This document shows, piece by piece, positions 1-9,788 of a stretch of DNA of 59,325 nucleotides. The notes under the pieces were generated by a model. The model did not search any database and had not been told where the DNA came from. It saw nothing but the letters and a program-made list of their open reading frames with translations. Position numbers and translations under genes: made by a program. The number at the start of each line of letters is the position of its first letter. Within the stretch, counting starts at the first letter, position 1. The stretch comes from Solirubrobacterales bacterium (GTDB lineage: Bacteria > Actinomycetota > Thermoleophilia > Solirubrobacterales > Solirubrobacteraceae): the NCBI GenBank assembly GCA_027449125.1, contig DAIDME010000033.1, forward strand, positions 1 through 59,325, written 5' to 3'.

Positions 1-97
1 CTCCGCCGTGGGACGGTTCGCGGGTGACGATGCCGTGACTCGAGATCAGATGTCTACCAACAAGGGTTAGCACCGCCGCATACAGAGGGAGAGAGAG

Positions 98-1348
<1,251 letters not shown>

Positions 1349-1394
1349 GTCGAGGCCACGGCTGCCCGACCAGCGCCAGCTGGGCCCGCCCGAG

Positions 1395-2300
1395 GTGAGC
1401 TTCGTCGGCGGGGTGGAGACCGGCGGCAGCTGGTGCGTGTGCGCGGTCGGGTCGTGCGACGGAGCGATCGTCGCGCAGGAGCGGCTGCCGACCACGGATC
1501 CGCAGGAGACGCTGTCCGCGATCATCGCCTTCTTCCGTCGGGCACCACGGGTCGAGGTGGTCGGCGTCGGGTCCTTCGGACCCGTCGACCTGGACCCGCG
1601 CTCGCCCACCTGGGGTGAGGTGATGGCGACGCCAAAGGCCGGGTGGCGTAACGCGCCGGTGGCGCGTGCGCTCCAGCGCGCGCTGGACGTGCAGGTGGTC
1701 TTCGAGACCGACGTCGGGGCGGCGGCCCTGGGTGAACAGCGCTGGGGCGCGGGTCAGGGAGTCGGATCGCTGGCCTACATGACCGTCGGGACCGGCATAG
1801 GCGTCGGCCTGCTGCTCGGGCGCGAGCCCTGGCACGGGATCAGCCACCCCGAGGTTGGGCACGTGCGCGTGCCTCACGACACCGCGCGCGATCCCTTCCC
1901 CGGTAGCTGCCCTTACCACGGCGACTGCCTGGAGGGACTCGCCTGCGGACCGGCGCTGGCCGCCCGCTGGGGACGCCCGGCCGAGCAGCTCGATCCCGAC
2001 CACGAAGCATGGCCGCTCGAGGCTGCCTACATCGCCGCCGGCCTCGCGAACCTGGTCTTCACGCTGGCGCCGGAGCGCATCATCCTCGGTGGCGGGGTGA
2101 TGGCCGCGCCGGGACTGCTGCCTCGCGTGCGCCGCGAGTTGGAGAACCTGGTCGCCGGCTACATCCAGAGCCCCGCGCTGGCTCCGGGGCTGGAGCAATA
2201 CCTCGTCGCACCCGCCCTTGGGGACGACGCCGGCGTGCTCGGCGCGATCGCGCTCGCCTGCGCCGGCTCCGCGTACGCGGAGCCCCGCGCGCGGCCCTGA
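1395..2300 (+). CDS. ROK-family fructokinase
   Basis: This 301-residue sugar kinase would phosphorylate fructose or a related hexose with ATP in the cytosol. It belongs to the ROK fold: an N-terminal phosphate-binding stretch GGVETGGSW, the ATP-site segment TVGTGIGVGLLL, and the zinc-binding segment around CPYHGDCLEGLACGPA, which closely matches the fructokinase (GmuE/YdhR) subgroup. A C-terminal glycine-rich segment IILGGGVMAAPGLL completes the fold. The GTG at 1395 is the only reasonable start. It lies 46 bp behind the sugar-ABC ATPase, so the two probably form one unit that takes up and activates a sugar. Fructokinase is the best specific call; mannokinase or glucokinase activity cannot be excluded. 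Confidence 0.88.
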   Translation: MSFVGGVETGGSWCVCAVGSCDGAIVAQERLPTTDPQETLSAIIAFFRRAPRVEVVGVGSFGPVDLDPRSPTWGEVMATPKAGWRNAPVARALQRALDVQVVFETDVGAAALGEQRWGAGQGVGSLAYMTVGTGIGVGLLLGREPWHGISHPEVGHVRVPHDTARDPFPGSCPYHGDCLEGLACGPALAARWGRPAEQLDPDHEAWPLEAAYIAAGLANLVFTLAPERIILGGGVMAAPGLLPRVRRELENLVAGYIQSPALAPGLEQYLVAPALGDDAGVLGAIALACAGSAYAEPRARP

Positions 2301-2344
2301 GCGGTTAGGGAGACCAAAGCAGGCACCCAAACGCCGCCGGGCGT

Positions 2345-2350
2345 TACGCT
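2345..2350 (+). promoter_or_regulatory. Candidate -10 box for the ferritin-VIT1 gene
   Basis: The hexamer TACGCT lies 28 bp upstream of the ATG at 2379. The same hexamer, or TAGGCT, recurs before several other genes in this window. A small 6-bp hairpin (2330-2345) overlaps its upstream edge. No convincing -35 is seen. Confidence 0.3.
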
Positions 2351-2378
2351 GCCAACCGTCCCACGACGAGAGGCCCAA

Positions 2379-3572
2379 ATGAGCGACCGCCAGACCGCCG
2401 AGAACGATGTGAGCGCCGCCGTCCGCGAGCGGCTGCTGAAGGCGTGGCGTGGTGAGATCCGCGCCCGTGCAACCTACGAGCTGATCGCCCGGCGTCTGCC
2501 CGAACGCGAGGCGCAGATCATGATGCGTATGGCGGAGGCGGAGGCCAGCCACCGTCAGCGACTCGAATCGCGGATGCACGAACTGGGGATCGAGGTCCCG
2601 CCCGCGGAGAGCGTCCGGCTCTCCTGGCTGGCGCGCGCACAGGCGCGCGTGGCACCAGTGGACCGGCTCCTGGCGGCGCGTGAGGCGGCCGAGGACGACG
2701 AGGTGGGCGGCCTCTACCACCACCCGACCGGCGACCCCAAGACGGACGCCCTGCTGCACTCGATCCGCGCGGAGGAGCAGGCGCACTCCACCACGGTCAG
2801 CGACATCCGCTCGGGCACGGAGGAGGCCAAGGAGCCCGACCTGACACCGGGGCAGCAGCACGCCAAGGCCAGGCTGGACAAGATTCTCGGCCGCGAGAAC
2901 TGGCACCGCACCGGGGGCGGCTGGATCAGCGGCGCGATCTACGGCGCCAACGATGGTCTCGCCTCGGTGTTCGGGATCGTCGCCGGCGTCTCCGGCGCCA
3001 CCGGCGGCTCGAGCTTCGTGCTGACCGCCGGCGCGGCCGGCGCGATCGCGTCGGCGCTTTCGATGGCGACCGGCGCCTTCCTGGCCGAGCGCTCCGAGGC
3101 GGAGGTCGCGCACGCCAACCTGGAACGCGAGCGCAAGGAGATCGAGCTGCACCCCGAGGAGGAGTGCGAGGAACTCTCGCTCTTCTACCAGCTGAAGGGG
3201 ATCGACCAGCAGACCGCCGACGCCATGGCCGCACAGCTTGCGCGCAACCCCGAGGCGCTGCTCAAGGCGCTGGCCGTGGAGGAGTTCGGGATCTCCGACA
3301 CAAGCGGCGCCAACGCGGGCCAGGCGGCGATCGCCGCCGGCATCTCCACCGGCCTGGGGGCGATGATCCCGGTGATCCCCTTCATCTTCACGCACGGCGT
3401 GCTGGGAATCGCGATCTCCGCCGGCGTCTCGATCTTCGCCCACTTCCTGGTCGGTGCGGCCAAATCGTTCGTGACGCTGCGCACCTGGTGGGCAGCCGGC
3501 CTGGAGATGACGCTGGCGGGCATCATCGTCGGCGGCGCAACCTTCCTCGTCGGGCTGGCGCTGCCGACCTAG
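2379..3572 (+). CDS. Ferritin-like/VIT1 fusion iron transporter (MbfA-like)
   Basis: This 397-residue membrane protein fuses a ferritin-like di-iron domain to a VIT1/CCC1 divalent-metal transporter, as in the MbfA iron exporters of rhizobia. Residues 1-150 form a four-helix rubrerythrin-like bundle with ExxH-type ligand pairs (EAEASHRQR near 52-60 and EEQAH near 130). The C-terminal half, from about residue 180, carries the NDGL motif typical of VIT1/DUF125 and about five hydrophobic segments. Expected role: sensing or oxidising cytosolic Fe(II) and exporting it, protecting against iron and peroxide stress. A short hairpin (2330-2345) and a TACGCT box precede the gene, so it may have its own promoter inside the surrounding sugar block. 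Confidence 0.88.
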   Translation: MSDRQTAENDVSAAVRERLLKAWRGEIRARATYELIARRLPEREAQIMMRMAEAEASHRQRLESRMHELGIEVPPAESVRLSWLARAQARVAPVDRLLAAREAAEDDEVGGLYHHPTGDPKTDALLHSIRAEEQAHSTTVSDIRSGTEEAKEPDLTPGQQHAKARLDKILGRENWHRTGGGWISGAIYGANDGLASVFGIVAGVSGATGGSSFVLTAGAAGAIASALSMATGAFLAERSEAEVAHANLERERKEIELHPEEECEELSLFYQLKGIDQQTADAMAAQLARNPEALLKALAVEEFGISDTSGANAGQAAIAAGISTGLGAMIPVIPFIFTHGVLGIAISAGVSIFAHFLVGAAKSFVTLRTWWAAGLEMTLAGIIVGGATFLVGLALPT

Positions 3573-3593
3573 ACCTAGCTGCGCGAGCCCGCG

Positions 3594-6155
3594 GTGGCAA
3601 GCAACCCGGAACACGCCCATCGTCCGGCCGCGTACTGGTTCTGGAGCCACGTCGCCGACGCGGATGAGTCCGCGCGGCAGCTCGAGCAGCTCGCCGCCGC
3701 CGGTTTCGGGACCGTGCTGATCCAGCCCCGGCGCTCCTTCCCGCTCGAGCTCTATCTGACTGAGGAGTACCTGCGCGCCTACCGCGGCGCAGTGCGGGCG
3801 GCGGCGCGGGCCGGTCTCTCCGTAGGGGTCTACGACGAGTACTGCTGGATCAGCGGTCACGGGGGCGGCCGCACCGTGCGCGGCGCCGACCACCTGCGCG
3901 AACGGCACCTGTTCTGGAGCACGAGCAACCCAACCGCCCCGCGCACCACGACCATCAGCCGAATCCATTCGGAATGGATCGACGGACTCGGCGGCGCCGA
4001 GCGCGAATGGCTCTACGATGGCGGCGAGCGCCGCTTCGATCAGTGGCGGGTCGTCGCGCTGCTGGCCCACCCGCGGCACAGCGGCGTGGCTTCAGCTCGC
4101 GCCACCGCTGCGGCGCCACTCGATCTCACCGCCTGGGCGGTGTGCAGGGCCGACGCGGCCGGCGCGACGGTGACGCTCGCGGCGGACGCGCCCCTACCCG
4201 ACGGCTGGCTGGTGAGCGCCTACATCAGCGCGCGCTGCGCCAGCTCGCGCCTGATCAACTACCTCGACGCCCGCGCCGCCGAACGCTTCGTGGAGGTCGT
4301 CTACGAGCCCTATGCACGGGCGCTCTCGGGCCTCCTCGGTGACCCGGTCGAGTACTTCGCCTTCGACCACCCGTACGCCGGCTTCTACGACTGGCGTGAG
4401 CGCGACGGGCTGATCGGCAACAGCCTGATGTGGCTCGAGGACAGCAGCTGGCTGCATGGGCTCGCGCCGGGCGGGCTCGGGCGTCTGCTGTGGGACGTGG
4501 TCCACAACGCCGGCGAGGACGGCCGGCGCGCTCGCTGCGAGTTCTTCGCCGCCTACTCGGAGCTTGGCATCACGAGCTTCTTCGGCACGCTTGCGCGCTG
4601 GACACAGGCGCACGGCGTCGGCCTGACCGGCCACGAGTACCTGCCGTTCGTCGGTGGCTGGGGCCTCGACGACGGCTTCCCGGCGGTGGATGCGCGCGTG
4701 AACTTCGGGCTCGACCACTTCGCGATCGACACGCACCGCACACGCACGCTGGTCGACGCGGCCAACTTCACCGCCCAGCTCTCGCCCTGCTTCGGCGCCT
4801 CGGTGGCGCGCGCCCACGGGCGTGAGGGCGCCGTCGTCGAGCAGTACGCCGCGCGTGCGAGCGGCCATTACGCAGCCGGCTACTGGGAGCTCAGCGCCGA
4901 GCAGCTGCGCATGCAGGCGCTGCGGCTCGAGCTGCTCGGCGCCCACCAGTTCCTGCTGCACGCCTTCAGCCAGAGCGACGGCGAGCCCTGGAACGGGGCG
5001 CTGCTCTCAAATCCGCGCTTTGACTTCCCGCCGGCGATCAACTTCGAGCCGTGGTTTCACCAGCTGCGCGAGGTCTCAGACGAGCTCGAGACGATCGCCG
5101 GCTTCCTCGCCGGCGGCGCTCAGGTCCGGGACATTGCGATCGTCTACCCGCTGCACACGATCTGGGCCGACGGCGCCAGCGCGCCGCACGCGCGCCTGGT
5201 CGGCGAGTGGGCGGAGCTCCTGGCGCGGGCCGGTGTGGGCTTTGACCTCGTCGACGACCGCGCGCTCGCACAGGCAGAACCGGTCGCCGGGCCGGCCCTG
5301 CGGATCGGCCGCCACCGCTACAGCACGATCATCCTGGCGGGCGTGGCGATGCTGCCCTCCGACGGATCCGTGGAGCCGCTCGCGCGCTTCGCCGCCACGG
5401 GCGGGCTCGTGCTCGGCTGCCCGCCGCTCGCGGGCCCGTTGCGCGCAGTGCTCAGCCAGCCGGCGCTGGGCTCGGTACCGGCGAGCGTCCCGGAGCAGAT
5501 CATGAGACGAAGCGGCGGCATGGCGCTCAGCAGCCCGGGCGTGGGCACGCTGTGGAGCTGGCAGGGCCGCGACGCGCACGGCCTGCGCGTCGTGTTGCTG
5601 AACGACGCCGCTCACGCCCGCAGCGTTGAGCTCGGCTGGCCCGGGAGCTCCGTCGCATTTGCGCTGCTGCTCGAGCCGGGCGATGCCCGTGCGCTCAACA
5701 TCCGGCCCGCGCTGGCGCTCGAGCGCGGCTGGACGCTCAGCGCTTGCGGCGGCGAAGGTGTGCCGGTCGACCCGTCGGTCGGCTGGGAGCGCCAGGGCTT
5801 TGCGACCTTCGCGGGCGCCGGGCTGTACCGCGCGAGCTTTGACCTGGACTGGCCCGGGCTGGACGACCCCGCCTACAGCCACCGGCTGACGCTGCCTGAG
5901 GTCCACAGCACCGCCGGCGCGCGCCTGAACGGGCAGGAGCTCGGCACCACCACGAGCCGGCCGCACCGCTTCGCGATCCCCGACGGCCTGCTGCGCCCGA
6001 GCGGCAACGTGCTCGAGCTGGAGGTGCGAAACAGCGCCGCCAACCGTTACTACGCGGGCAGTCCGTTCCAAACCGAGCTGCAACCCTCCGGGCTCACCGC
6101 CCCGCCGGTGATCACGAGCGTCCGCCGCCACCCCGACGCTCGCAAGCGAGGATGA
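3594..6155 (+). CDS. Large glycosidase-like protein (distant GH106, alpha-L-rhamnosidase type)
   Basis: This 853-residue protein begins at a GTG 21 bp behind the iron transporter gene. The N-terminus (YWFWSHVADADESARQLEQ, then GFGTVLIQPRR) resembles the start of the TIM-barrel domain of family GH106 rhamnosidases. The last 150 residues look like a galactose-binding beta-sandwich (GLYRASFDLDW, then HSTAGARLNGQELG). No signal peptide is seen, so it probably acts on imported oligosaccharides or glycosides. The acidic DEP-like motif expected in the barrel appears as FDHP near residue 259, so catalytic residues may differ or activity may be lost. It is followed 10 bp later by another glycosidase-like gene. 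The family assignment rests on remembered motifs and is moderate; the substrate is not determinable. Confidence 0.55.
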   Translation: MASNPEHAHRPAAYWFWSHVADADESARQLEQLAAAGFGTVLIQPRRSFPLELYLTEEYLRAYRGAVRAAARAGLSVGVYDEYCWISGHGGGRTVRGADHLRERHLFWSTSNPTAPRTTTISRIHSEWIDGLGGAEREWLYDGGERRFDQWRVVALLAHPRHSGVASARATAAAPLDLTAWAVCRADAAGATVTLAADAPLPDGWLVSAYISARCASSRLINYLDARAAERFVEVVYEPYARALSGLLGDPVEYFAFDHPYAGFYDWRERDGLIGNSLMWLEDSSWLHGLAPGGLGRLLWDVVHNAGEDGRRARCEFFAAYSELGITSFFGTLARWTQAHGVGLTGHEYLPFVGGWGLDDGFPAVDARVNFGLDHFAIDTHRTRTLVDAANFTAQLSPCFGASVARAHGREGAVVEQYAARASGHYAAGYWELSAEQLRMQALRLELLGAHQFLLHAFSQSDGEPWNGALLSNPRFDFPPAINFEPWFHQLREVSDELETIAGFLAGGAQVRDIAIVYPLHTIWADGASAPHARLVGEWAELLARAGVGFDLVDDRALAQAEPVAGPALRIGRHRYSTIILAGVAMLPSDGSVEPLARFAATGGLVLGCPPLAGPLRAVLSQPALGSVPASVPEQIMRRSGGMALSSPGVGTLWSWQGRDAHGLRVVLLNDAAHARSVELGWPGSSVAFALLLEPGDARALNIRPALALERGWTLSACGGEGVPVDPSVGWERQGFATFAGAGLYRASFDLDWPGLDDPAYSHRLTLPEVHSTAGARLNGQELGTTTSRPHRFAIPDGLLRPSGNVLELEVRNSAANRYYAGSPFQTELQPSGLTAPPVITSVRRHPDARKRG

Positions 6156-6165
6156 TCTCCAGACG

Positions 6166-8175
6166 ATGAGCGCACCGCTGCCAGACCGCGCCTGGGGCAC
6201 CTGGGACGAGCGCTACCCGGCCTGCATGATCCACATCCCGAGCCGCTTCGCGGTGCGCGTGACCGCCTTCAGCGCCACCGCAGGCCGCTACGAGGAGCTC
6301 GCCTACGACGCCTCCGAGACCTTCAGGCTCGGCGAGCACACGTCCGACTCCGGCTACGCCGCACTCGAGGTCAGCGTCCACGGCACCCGCCTGCTGATCG
6401 AGTTCGCCAAGGGGGCCTGGTCAGGGGTCAGTGGCCGCGTGAGCATCATCGAAGCCGGTGAGATGCTCTTCCGCCTGAACCTGATCGTCGAGGCCGGCTT
6501 CCTGGCGCCCGCCGCCGCCGGCCCGCACGAGCCGCCCCGGCGGCTGGTGGACGGACGCACGCGCGAGCTCGCGCTCGGCCGGCGCGCGCCTGGTGACCAC
6601 CGCGCGCCGGCCACCGGCATCGGGCGCTGGCGCAGCCAGTTCTTCGCCGTCGCCGTCTCAGAGACGCCGGCGGTGGCCGCCGCCTACCCCGACCCGGCGG
6701 CGCTCTCCGACGACCTGCAGAACCGCGGCTGGCTGTACCGGCCAGCGGACCACAGCGGCGAGGGAGCCGTTTGGGTCGCTGGGCGACCCAAACGGCTCCC
6801 TCGCGTGGAGCACGACCTGCTCGCCTTCCGCTTCTACGCCGACCCGCGCCAGCCGGTCCGCTTCGCCGCAGCCCAGGACGCCGACCCCGAGCCGGCCGCC
6901 GCCACGGCCGCCGCGCGCCTGCGAGACGTCGACGAGCTGCTCGACAAGGCGCGCAGCGACGCCTGCCGGCCGCCCGCGCCCGCGCGCGCCGTGCGCGACG
7001 TGATGGCCTGGAACACGATCTGGGACGAGACCAACGCCCGCCCCTACACGACCTGCTCGCGCGCCTGGGTGGCGGGCTTCGGCGGGTGGGGCGTGTGGAT
7101 GAGCGACACCTACTACAACGCGATGATGTGCGCGCACGTCGGCGACACGCTCATGGCGCGCGCGAACCTGCAGACGTTGCTCGCGGCACAGCAGGCCGCG
7201 GGCAACGTGCCCAGCCTCACGGCGGCGGACGACGAGTGGGTCGACCGCAGCCAGCTGCCGGTGGCCTGCTACGCGGTCTGGCGCACGTACCTCGAGAGCG
7301 GCGACCGGACGCTCCTTTCAGAGCTCTACCCGGCGCTCTGCCGGCAGCTCGACTGGGTGCGCGCAAATCGCGACGGCAACGGCAACGGCCTGTACGAGTA
7401 CGGCTCCTCGCCGGTCGGCCGCGCGCAGGGGGTCTCGACCCGGCAGGGGGCGCTCAACGAGCCGGGGATGGACAACCTGGCGGTCTTCGACGAGGCGCGC
7501 TTCAACCTCGGGACCGGCACGCTCGAGCTCGAGGAGCCCGGCCACAACAGCCTGCTGGCGCTCGAGTGGGAGCTGCTGGCTCGTGTCGCGGCCGCGCTCG
7601 GCCGCGACACGGAGGCGGAGGCCCACCTGCGACGCTCGCGCGAGCTCGCGCAGCGGATCTCCGAGCAGCTCTGGGACCCGGCGCGCCAGGTGTTCGCCGC
7701 CCGCCACTGGGACGGGCGCTTTGCGGCCCACATCGCGCCGACCAGCTTCTTCCCGCTGGTCGCGGGCGCCGCCACGCCCGCGCAGGCACAGGCGCTGGTG
7801 CAGCGCCACCTGCTCGACGAGGCGGCTTTCTGGGGGCCGTTGCCGCTGCCCTCGGCACCATTCAGCGACCCCGTCAACGCCGAGGACACCTATTGGCGCG
7901 GGCGGATCTGGGGGCCGCTGCTGCTCTTCGTCTGGGAGGGTCTGCGGCGCAGCGGCTTCCGTGAGCTGGCGGGCGAGCTGGCGGCGCGCGCCTGGGCCAT
8001 GTTCGAGCGCGACTGGGCCGCCCGGCGTCACTGCCACGAGAACTACAGCTCGCGCGACCCTGACGGCCACGAGGCGCACGACTCCGATCCGTTCTACTCG
8101 TGGGGGGCGCTGATCGCCTTCATGCAGGACTGCGAGGAGCGCGGCGGGGACCTCTGGGCGCGCGACGACGACTGA
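6166..8175 (+). CDS. GH63-like glycoside hydrolase carrying an in-frame palindromic insert
   Basis: This 669-residue protein has an N-terminal beta-rich part (1-230) and an (alpha/alpha)6 barrel like GH63/mannosylglycerate hydrolase enzymes. Candidate catalytic residues are D436 (NEPGMDNL) and E625 (HENYS), which sit at the positions normally occupied by the general acid and base. No signal peptide is visible, so it is probably cytosolic and acts on a glycoside or small oligosaccharide. It is 10 bp behind the GH106-like gene and probably cotranscribed. Residues 199-213 (EGAVWVAGRPKRLPR) are encoded by a 45-bp perfect palindrome that also occurs twice elsewhere in the window; it lies between the beta domain and the barrel, where a loop insertion would be tolerated. 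The exact substrate is unknown. Confidence 0.75.
   Translation: MSAPLPDRAWGTWDERYPACMIHIPSRFAVRVTAFSATAGRYEELAYDASETFRLGEHTSDSGYAALEVSVHGTRLLIEFAKGAWSGVSGRVSIIEAGEMLFRLNLIVEAGFLAPAAAGPHEPPRRLVDGRTRELALGRRAPGDHRAPATGIGRWRSQFFAVAVSETPAVAAAYPDPAALSDDLQNRGWLYRPADHSGEGAVWVAGRPKRLPRVEHDLLAFRFYADPRQPVRFAAAQDADPEPAAATAAARLRDVDELLDKARSDACRPPAPARAVRDVMAWNTIWDETNARPYTTCSRAWVAGFGGWGVWMSDTYYNAMMCAHVGDTLMARANLQTLLAAQQAAGNVPSLTAADDEWVDRSQLPVACYAVWRTYLESGDRTLLSELYPALCRQLDWVRANRDGNGNGLYEYGSSPVGRAQGVSTRQGALNEPGMDNLAVFDEARFNLGTGTLELEEPGHNSLLALEWELLARVAAALGRDTEAEAHLRRSRELAQRISEQLWDPARQVFAARHWDGRFAAHIAPTSFFPLVAGAATPAQAQALVQRHLLDEAAFWGPLPLPSAPFSDPVNAEDTYWRGRIWGPLLLFVWEGLRRSGFRELAGELAARAWAMFERDWAARRHCHENYSSRDPDGHEAHDSDPFYSWGALIAFMQDCEERGGDLWARDDD
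6759..6803. repeat. 45-bp dispersed palindromic element, copy 1 (in CDS)
   Basis: Two perfect 21-nt arms flank the loop TGG; one extra base pair extends the stem to 6758-6804. Its length is exactly 15 codons. It is read as EGAVWVAGRPKRLPR inside the GH63-like gene and contains no stop codon in any of the three plus frames. It is identical over 45 bp to the copy at 40034-40078 and differs from that at 13389-13433 by one compensated base pair and one loop base. Confidence 0.95.
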
Positions 8176-8178
8176 ACC

Positions 8179-8186
8179 TATACGCT
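8179..8186 (+). promoter_or_regulatory. Candidate -10 box for the NCS1 transporter gene
   Basis: TATACGCT lies just after the glycosidase stop codon and about 64 bp upstream of the transporter ATG. It contains the TACGCT hexamer seen before other genes here. It suggests that the transporter-ribokinase pair can be transcribed independently of the glycosidase genes. No clear -35 was found. Confidence 0.3.
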
Positions 8187-8249
8187 TCGCGGCAGGGCTT
8201 TGGGAGAGGTCGCGCTGTAACCGTAAGGTCACCCGAGGAAGGAGCGCAG

Positions 8250-9779
8250 ATGGCGGTGCAGACCCCGCACCACGTGATTGAGGACGCGCCGGTACCCGAC
8301 AAGGTCCCCAAGGGCGTAGAGGCCAACGGCATCAACAGCATCCCGGAGCACGAGCACAAGGGCCGCCCCGCGAGCCTGTTCCTGCCGTGGTTTGCCTCCA
8401 ACGTCGGCGTCTTCGGGATCAGCTACGGCGCCTTTGCACTGACGGCGCTGTTCGGCCTGTCGCTGTGGCAGGCGATCGTCTCCGGCGTCGTCGGGATCGT
8501 GCTCTCCTTCATCCTGGTGGGCGTCGTCGCGATCGCCGGCCCGCGCGCCTCGGCGCCGACGATGATCATCTCGCGGGCGGCGTTCGGCGTGCGCGGCAAC
8601 CGCGTCGCGGCGATCCTCTCCTGGATGCTGAACGTCGGCTGGGAGACCTCGCTGGTGGTCGTCGGCACGCTGGCCTTTGCCGCAGTGTGCAGCAAGCTCG
8701 GGCTCGGCGGCGGCACCGGCGTCAAGATCATCGGCATCGCCATCATCCTCGTGCTGACGATCCTGGGCGGCGTCGCCGGCTTCGACGTGATCATGCGCCT
8801 GCAGGGATTGATCACGGTCGTCGCCGGTGTGCTCACGGTGCTCGTCATCGCGCTCAGCGCCTCGCACGTGCACCTGGCGGTCGTCAACCGCATCCCGAAC
8901 GGCTCCAGCGCGAACTTCGTCGGCATGATCGTCTTCGCGATGGTCGGCTTCGGACTCGGGTGGGTGTACTCTGGCGCCGACTACTCGCGCTACCTGCCGC
9001 GCAGGAGTTCGCGCTCCTCGGTCGTCTGGTGGACGACCTTCGGCGGCGCCATCGGGCCGGTGATCCTGTTCGTCTACGGGGTGCTGCTGGCGGGCTCCTC
9101 CAAGGCGGTGCTCAGCCAGATCGGCGGCGACCCGATCGGCGCGCTCACGGCGGTGCTGCCGCACTGGTTCCTGGTGCCGTTCATCGTGCTCACCGTGCTC
9201 GGTCTGGTGGGGGCGACGGTGCTTGACATCTACTCGTCGGGCCTCAACCTGCAGAGCGCCGGGCTGAAGCTGCCCCGCTATCAGGCGGCGGCGGTTGACG
9301 GGACGCTGATGACCGTGCTGGGCGTCTACGTGGTCTTCTTCACGACCAACTTCCTGGGTGTCTTCCAGGGCTTTCTGATCACCCTGGGGGTGCCGATCGC
9401 CGCCTGGGCGGGGATCGTGATCGCCGACACGATCCTGCGCCGGCGTGACTACGCGATCGGCGAGCTCTACGACACCGCCGGGCGTTACGGAGACGTGCGC
9501 GCCTGGCCGATGTTCCTGCTGGTGGCCGGCAGCGTGATCGGTTTCGGCCTGGTCGTCAACACCTACGCCGGCTGGCTGAAGTGGCAGGGCTACCTGCTCG
9601 GACCGCTCGGCCTGGGCGGCAAGACCGGGACCTGGGCCAACGCCAGCGTCGGAGTGATCGTGGCGCTCGCGATCGGCTTCGTAGGCACGCTGTTCACACG
9701 CGGCCAGATCCGCAGCCAGGAAGCCGGCACAGAGGCCGCGGCCGACGCGGCCTCTGTGCCGGTGACGAGCGGCATCTGA
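8250..9779 (+). CDS. NCS1-family permease (nucleobase/nucleoside-type cation symporter)
   Basis: This 509-residue membrane protein has about twelve hydrophobic segments and the NCS1 hallmarks of purine-cytosine permeases: an N-terminal NGINSIPEHEHKGRP stretch, then WFASNVGVFGISYG in the first membrane segment, and GLGWVYSGADYSRYLP near residue 240. The ATG at 8250 is preferred over upstream in-frame starts because GAGGAAGGAG precedes it and the family N-terminus fits. NCS1 proteins import cytosine, uracil, allantoin, hydantoins or nucleosides with a cation. A ribokinase starts 9 bp after the stop, which favours a ribosylated or nucleoside-like substrate, but this is inference. A 16-bp-stem hairpin lies inside the last 20 codons (9724-9762). 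Confidence 0.88.
   Translation: MAVQTPHHVIEDAPVPDKVPKGVEANGINSIPEHEHKGRPASLFLPWFASNVGVFGISYGAFALTALFGLSLWQAIVSGVVGIVLSFILVGVVAIAGPRASAPTMIISRAAFGVRGNRVAAILSWMLNVGWETSLVVVGTLAFAAVCSKLGLGGGTGVKIIGIAIILVLTILGGVAGFDVIMRLQGLITVVAGVLTVLVIALSASHVHLAVVNRIPNGSSANFVGMIVFAMVGFGLGWVYSGADYSRYLPRRSSRSSVVWWTTFGGAIGPVILFVYGVLLAGSSKAVLSQIGGDPIGALTAVLPHWFLVPFIVLTVLGLVGATVLDIYSSGLNLQSAGLKLPRYQAAAVDGTLMTVLGVYVVFFTTNFLGVFQGFLITLGVPIAAWAGIVIADTILRRRDYAIGELYDTAGRYGDVRAWPMFLLVAGSVIGFGLVVNTYAGWLKWQGYLLGPLGLGGKTGTWANASVGVIVALAIGFVGTLFTRGQIRSQEAGTEAAADAASVPVTSGI
9724..9762 (+). terminator. Strong hairpin in the 3' end of the permease coding sequence
   Basis: Arms CCGGCACAGAGGCCGC and GCGGCCTCTGTGCCGG pair perfectly over 16 bp around a 7-nt loop. 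The hairpin is translated as part of the C-terminus and ends 14 bp before the stop codon. There is no following U tract. It could act as a partial terminator or an mRNA-stability element between permease and ribokinase genes. Confidence 0.6.
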
Positions 9780-9788
9780 CCCGGGCCG

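Noticed and set aside
1-97. A gene at the left edge
   Set aside because: Only a short stretch before the first ATG; no coding signal can be supported apart from the purine-rich ribosome site.
6759-6803. Interpretation of the 45-bp palindrome as an ordinary terminator
   Set aside because: This copy is in the middle of a long coding frame that continues with intact catalytic motifs, so termination here would abolish the gene product.
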